Shown here: piece after piece, positions 6,851 through 9,109 of the stretch
Layout: each line of letters opens with the position of its first letter
How positions within the stretch are numbered: position 1 is the stretch's first letter
Assembly: GCA_002307145.1 (NCBI GenBank)
Contig: DBTR01000057.1
Coordinates: 20,344-29,452, forward strand
Direction of reading: 5' to 3'
Length of the DNA: 9,109 nt
Origin: Rhodospirillum sp. UBA1311
Lineage (GTDB): Bacteria > Pseudomonadota > Alphaproteobacteria > Rhodospirillales > Rhodospirillaceae
Translations under genes and position numbers: made by a program
Notes under the pieces: generated by a model
Databases searched by the model: none
What the model saw: the letters and a program-made list of their open reading frames with translations, nothing else
Told to the model about the DNA's origin: nothing

Positions 6851-8200
6851 TCACTTGCCAATGCAGAACTCCGCAAAAATCCGGTCGAGTACATCCTCGA
6901 CATCGACGCGCCCGGTCATCCGCCCCAGTTCCCGCACCGCCAGGCGAAGATCCTCGGCCTGGAGTTCGAGGTCGGGCGCGGCAAGGGCACGGTCGAGCGC
7001 CGTCAAGGCCGCCATCGCGATCGAGCGATGCCGTTCCCGGGTCAGCGGCGCGGCCTCGCCGGAGCGCCCCGCCGCCACCGCTGCCAAACGGCTGCGCATC
7101 GCGCCCGTCAGCATATCGAACCCCGCACCGTTCGCGGCGGAGACCCGCACCGGATCGGGTGCACCATCCGGCTTCGGCCGATCCGGACTGTCGAGATCGG
7201 ACTTGTTGACCACGACCACGGTCTCGCTGTCAACCCATCGCCACGTGGGGTCATTCGGCGCGGGCCAGCTATCGGCGGCGAACACCGCGACGCGAACGTC
7301 GGCGCTCGCCACCGCGCGTTCGGCGCGGCGAATCCCCTCCGCTTCGATCTCCTCGGTGGTTTCGCGCAAGCCCGCCGTGTCGAGGATGGTGAAGGCCTGC
7401 CCGCCGACGGAGAGATCGACGCTCACCCGGTCCCGCGTCGTACCCGCCGTCGCCGAGACGATCGAGACATCCCAGCCCGCAAGGCGATTGACCAGGCTCG
7501 ACTTGCCGACGTTGGGCGCGCCGATCACCGCGACCGATATCCCCTGGCGAATCCGCGACCCCACCTTTGCCGAATCGACCAGATTGACAAGCTCGGCGCG
7601 CAAGGCCCGGATCATTCCGATGCCTTTCGCCCGCGTGTCGTCGGGGAGTTCGTCCTCGGGGAAGTCGATCACCGCCTCGTTGAACGCGAGTGCGTCGATC
7701 CCTTGCCGCCGCAGTGCGTCGAGGCGGCGCGCCAACGCGCCGTCCATTTGCCGAAGCGCCTGCTTGCGCTGCGACTCCGATTCGGCGGCGAGCAGGTCGG
7801 CCAACCCTTCGGCCGCCGTCAGGTCCATTTTGCCGTTGTCGAAGGCGCGGCGGCTGAATTCGCCGGGCTCGGCCCAGCGCAATCCCGGCATCCGCGCCAG
7901 GATATCGGCGAGCTTCGCCAACACCGCATCCGCGCCATGGACATGGAGTTCGACCACGTCCTCGCCGGTGAAGCTGTGCGGCGCGGGAAAAACCACGGCC
8001 ATGCCCTTGTCTATCAGGTCGTGGTCCGCCGGGTCGCGCAGCTCGACCATGGCGAGGACGCGGGGAGCAAAAGTCCGCTCGCCACCGAGGCGTGAAAGCG
8101 CTGCGATCGCCTGGGGTCCCGAGATCCGCAGCACCGCGACGCCCGCCCGCCCGGGGGCAGTGGCAGGCGCGAAGATCGTTGGATAGGTCTCAACTGCCAC
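6851..8200 (-). CDS. mnmE: tRNA modification GTPase MnmE (TrmE)
   Basis: A 449-residue GTPase that acts in a complex with MnmG on wobble uridine, using a one-carbon unit from a tetrahydrofolate derivative. The N-terminal domain begins TIFAPATAPGRAGVAVLRISGP (8-29). The inserted G domain has G1 GAPNVGKSS (227-235), G2 TAGTTRD (251-257), G3 DTAGL (274-278) and G4 NKSD (332-335). The C-terminus is FCIGK, with the essential cysteine at 446. The start is GTG 8200. An in-frame TGA lies just two codons upstream (8206-8204), so no longer start is possible, and GAGG lies about 10 bp upstream. This is the first gene of the mnmE-mnmG-rsmG-parA-parB operon. A promoter-like element and a parS site lie 30-72 bp upstream. 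Confidence 0.98.
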   Translation of the reverse strand: MAVETYPTIFAPATAPGRAGVAVLRISGPQAIAALSRLGGERTFAPRVLAMVELRDPADHDLIDKGMAVVFPAPHSFTGEDVVELHVHGADAVLAKLADILARMPGLRWAEPGEFSRRAFDNGKMDLTAAEGLADLLAAESESQRKQALRQMDGALARRLDALRRQGIDALAFNEAVIDFPEDELPDDTRAKGIGMIRALRAELVNLVDSAKVGSRIRQGISVAVIGAPNVGKSSLVNRLAGWDVSIVSATAGTTRDRVSVDLSVGGQAFTILDTAGLRETTEEIEAEGIRRAERAVASADVRVAVFAADSWPAPNDPTWRWVDSETVVVVNKSDLDSPDRPKPDGAPDPVRVSAANGAGFDMLTGAMRSRLAAVAAGRSGEAAPLTRERHRSIAMAALTALDRALAAPDLELQAEDLRLAVRELGRMTGRVDVEDVLDRIFAEFCIGK

Positions 8201-8229
8201 GGCTCAAAACCCTCATTTCGCATCGGGAT

Positions 8230-8245
8230 TGTTTCACGTGAAACA
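8230..8245. promoter_or_regulatory. parS: parS centromere site (ParB binding) in the mnmE leader
   Basis: A second perfect copy of the 16-bp palindrome TGTTTCACGTGAAACA, intergenic, 29 bp upstream of the mnmE start codon and 84 bp upstream of ogt. With its flanks (8225-8246 on the + strand) it matches the other site in 22 consecutive bases on the opposite strand. The sites are about 3.3 kb apart. The site directly abuts a -10-like element (8245-8250, - strand) for the operon that contains parA and parB. ParB binding is inferred from consensus and context. Confidence 0.95.
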
Positions 8246-8272
8246 TTAAAAGCGCCGCTCGGGCCTCGACAA
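8245..8272 (-). promoter_or_regulatory. Putative sigma70-type promoter of the mnmE-parB operon
   Basis: On the - strand, TTGTCG (8272-8267, 4/6 match to TTGACA), a 16-bp spacer and TTTAAT (8250-8245, 5/6 match to TATAAT). The predicted transcription start falls near 8238, in the centre of parS, giving a leader of about 38 nt before the GTG of mnmE. The call rests on consensus matching by eye only. Alphaproteobacterial -10 boxes are often loose, so the true element could differ. Confidence 0.45.
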
Positions 8273-8295
8273 CGGAGGCATATCACACCCATGAT
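8266..8295 (+). promoter_or_regulatory. Weak candidate promoter for the ogt gene
   Basis: On the + strand, TCGACA (8266-8271, 5/6 match to TTGACA), an 18-bp spacer and CATGAT (8290-8295, 4/6 match to TATAAT). The start site would be near 8302, about 28 nt before the ogt ATG. Its -35 box overlaps that of the divergent mnmE promoter candidate. The evidence is weak. Confidence 0.25.
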
Positions 8296-8329
8296 GACCG
8301 GGCCAACTCAAGAAGCGTAAGGAGACCCC

Positions 8330-8791
8330 ATGCACAGCGGCAGCATCGTCGTTCCCTCGCCCCTCGGCCCGCTCACCTTGTTTGCCGACGACGGCAAGAT
8401 CGTCGCGCTCGAATGGGGCAAGGGGCCGGACGAGCCCAACCCGCCCCAAGTGTTGAAAGAGGCGGCGCACCAGCTCGAAGACTACTTCGCCGGCAGGCGC
8501 CGCGACTTCAACCTTCCCCTCGATCCCCACGGAACGCCGTTTCAAATCAAAGTCTGGGACGCGATGCGCCGCATTCCCTGCGGCGAAACCCGCAGCTACG
8601 GCGAGATCGCCCGGGAGATCGGTTGCGGCGCGCCCCGCCCGATCGGCGGCGCATGCGGCAAGAACCCGATCCCGGTGATCATCCCCTGCCATCGTATCCT
8701 CGGTTCGGGCAAGAGCTTCGGCGGTTACTCGGGCGATGGCGGCCTCGACACCAAGCGCTGGCTGCTCCGCCTCGAAGGCGCGATCGTTTGA
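8330..8791 (+). CDS. ogt: Methylated-DNA--[protein]-cysteine S-methyltransferase
   Basis: A 153-residue suicide repair protein that removes the methyl group from O6-methylguanine (and O4-methylthymine) in DNA by transferring it to its own cysteine. The active-site motif is IIPCHRIL with Cys120 as acceptor. The DNA-binding helix-turn-helix region includes TPFQIKVWDAMRRIPCGETRSYGEIAREIG (69-98), with the likely recognition-helix arginine finger Arg103 in RPIGG. GGYSGDGGLDTKRWLLRLEG (131-150) is the usual C-terminal signature. Only the single transferase domain is present, with no AraC-type Ada domain, so this is a stand-alone Ogt-like protein. The segment GACGKNP replaces the commoner GAANxxNP and carries an extra cysteine (109). 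The start ATG 8330 has a strong TAAGGAG (8318-8324) 5 bp upstream. The gene is divergent from mnmE and convergent with rho, with its own terminator. The symbol is by family; it could equally be named as an alkyltransferase paralog. Confidence 0.95.
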   Translation: MHSGSIVVPSPLGPLTLFADDGKIVALEWGKGPDEPNPPQVLKEAAHQLEDYFAGRRRDFNLPLDPHGTPFQIKVWDAMRRIPCGETRSYGEIAREIGCGAPRPIGGACGKNPIPVIIPCHRILGSGKSFGGYSGDGGLDTKRWLLRLEGAIV

Positions 8792-8794
8792 ACG

Positions 8795-8825
8795 AAAAAA
8801 GGCCCGGGACGAACCCGGGCCTTTT
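8795..8825. terminator. Bidirectional intrinsic terminator between ogt and rho
   Basis: An 8-bp perfect G+C stem, GGCCCGGG (8801-8808) paired with CCCGGGCC (8814-8821), with loop ACGAA. It is followed on the + strand by TTTT (8822-8825). On the - strand it is followed by TTTTTT (complement of 8800-8795). It starts 3 bp after the ogt stop and lies 20 bp beyond the rho stop, so it can serve both convergent genes. The longer U-run is on the rho side. Confidence 0.92.
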
Positions 8826-8845
8826 CATCGCCGGAGGCGTTCGCC

Positions 8846-9109
8846 TCAGCTGTTCATCGAATCGAAGAAGTCGTTGTTGTTCTTCGACATCCGGAGCTTG
8901 TCGATGAGGAACTCCATCGCGTCGGTGACGCCCATCGGCATCAGCACGCGGCGCAGCACCCACATCTTCTGCAATGTGCCGCGCTCGACCAGGAGCTCTT
9001 CCTTGCGCGTGCCCGAGCGGGTGATGTCGATCGCCGGGAAGGTCCGCTTGTCGGAAAGCTTGCGGTCGAGGATGATTTCCGAGTTACCCGTGCCCTTGAA
9101 CTCTTCGAA
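8846..9109 (-). CDS. rho: Transcription termination factor Rho, C-terminal end (5' part outside window)
   Basis: The last 87 residues of the Rho helicase, the ATP-driven hexamer that ends transcription at rut-containing RNAs. The frame is open from the window edge to TGA at 8848-8846. The translation runs FEEFKGTGNSEIILDRKLSD, then FPAIDITRSGTRKEELL, LQKMWVLRRVLMPMGVTDAM and ends FFDSMNS. GTGNSEI, LDRKL, FPAID and SGTRKEELL are hallmarks of the Rho C-terminal ATPase domain. The Walker A and B motifs and the N-terminal RNA-binding domain lie beyond the window. A short GAGGC/GCCTC hairpin (8834-8847) touches the stop codon, and the strong bidirectional terminator lies just downstream. In many alphaproteobacteria rho lies directly upstream of mnmE in the same orientation; here ogt separates them. 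Confidence 0.97.
   Translation of the reverse strand, partial: FEEFKGTGNSEIILDRKLSDKRTFPAIDITRSGTRKEELLVERGTLQKMWVLRRVLMPMGVTDAMEFLIDKLRMSKNNNDFFDSMNS

Noticed and set aside
7241..7248. CCACGTGG palindrome inside mnmE as a third, degenerate parS
   Set aside because: Only the central CACGTG matches; none of the five flanking positions on either side agrees with parS.
6680..8186. Long + strand open frames (over 440 codons) opposite mnmE and the mnmG start
   Set aside because: They are antisense to clear GTPase and FAD-enzyme genes, are rich in Arg, Ala and Ser, and show no motif. Long shadow frames are expected in GC-rich DNA.
8834..8847. Short GAGGC-GTTC-GCCTC hairpin as a separate rho terminator
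   Set aside because: The stem is only about 5 bp with no U tract; the strong terminator just beyond it explains termination better.
1..9109. Replication origin with DnaA boxes
   Set aside because: I saw no TTATCCACA-like cluster or AT-rich unwinding region by eye. The gene content suggests the origin is near but not inside the window.

Overview
The window is a GC-rich bacterial chromosome segment, almost certainly from an alphaproteobacterium. The gene order, the protein motifs and the presence of perfect parS sites all point that way; a Rhodospirillales-like member is my best guess. It carries a conserved origin-proximal housekeeping neighbourhood: rho, mnmE, mnmG, rsmG, parA, parB, then (opposite strand) holA, lptE, leuS. 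There are no rRNA or tRNA genes, insertion sequences, CRISPR arrays or phage genes. Coding density is very high: the only intergenic gap over 60 bp is the 129-bp divergent region at 8201-8329.

Region 1 (1-2641, + strand) is the 3' end of a leuS-lptE-holA operon. It holds the C-terminal part of leucyl-tRNA synthetase, the LPS-assembly lipoprotein LptE, and the delta subunit of the DNA polymerase III clamp loader. lptE follows leuS by 20 bp, and lptE and holA share one base (TGATG).

Region 2 (2642-8200, - strand) is a five-gene operon read mnmE, mnmG, rsmG, parA, parB. MnmE and MnmG together modify U34 of certain tRNAs, RsmG methylates 16S rRNA, and ParA/ParB segregate the chromosome origin. 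rsmG/parA and parA/parB overlap by ATGA, so the tail of the operon is probably translationally coupled. parB and holA are convergent and their stop codons touch with no base between them.

Region 3 (8201-8329) is a divergent control region with a perfect 16-bp parS. Promoter-like elements on both strands share their -35 region. The predicted mnmE -10 box abuts parS, so ParB could influence the operon that encodes it. A second identical parS lies at the 5' end of rsmG (4939-4954).

Region 4 (8330-9109) holds a + strand O6-methylguanine-DNA methyltransferase gene (ogt type), a strong bidirectional terminator, and the 3' end of rho on the - strand. The ogt gene sits between rho and mnmE, pointing against both.

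I see no undescribed multi-gene system. The most interesting content is the placement of the two parS sites relative to rsmG and to the operon promoter.
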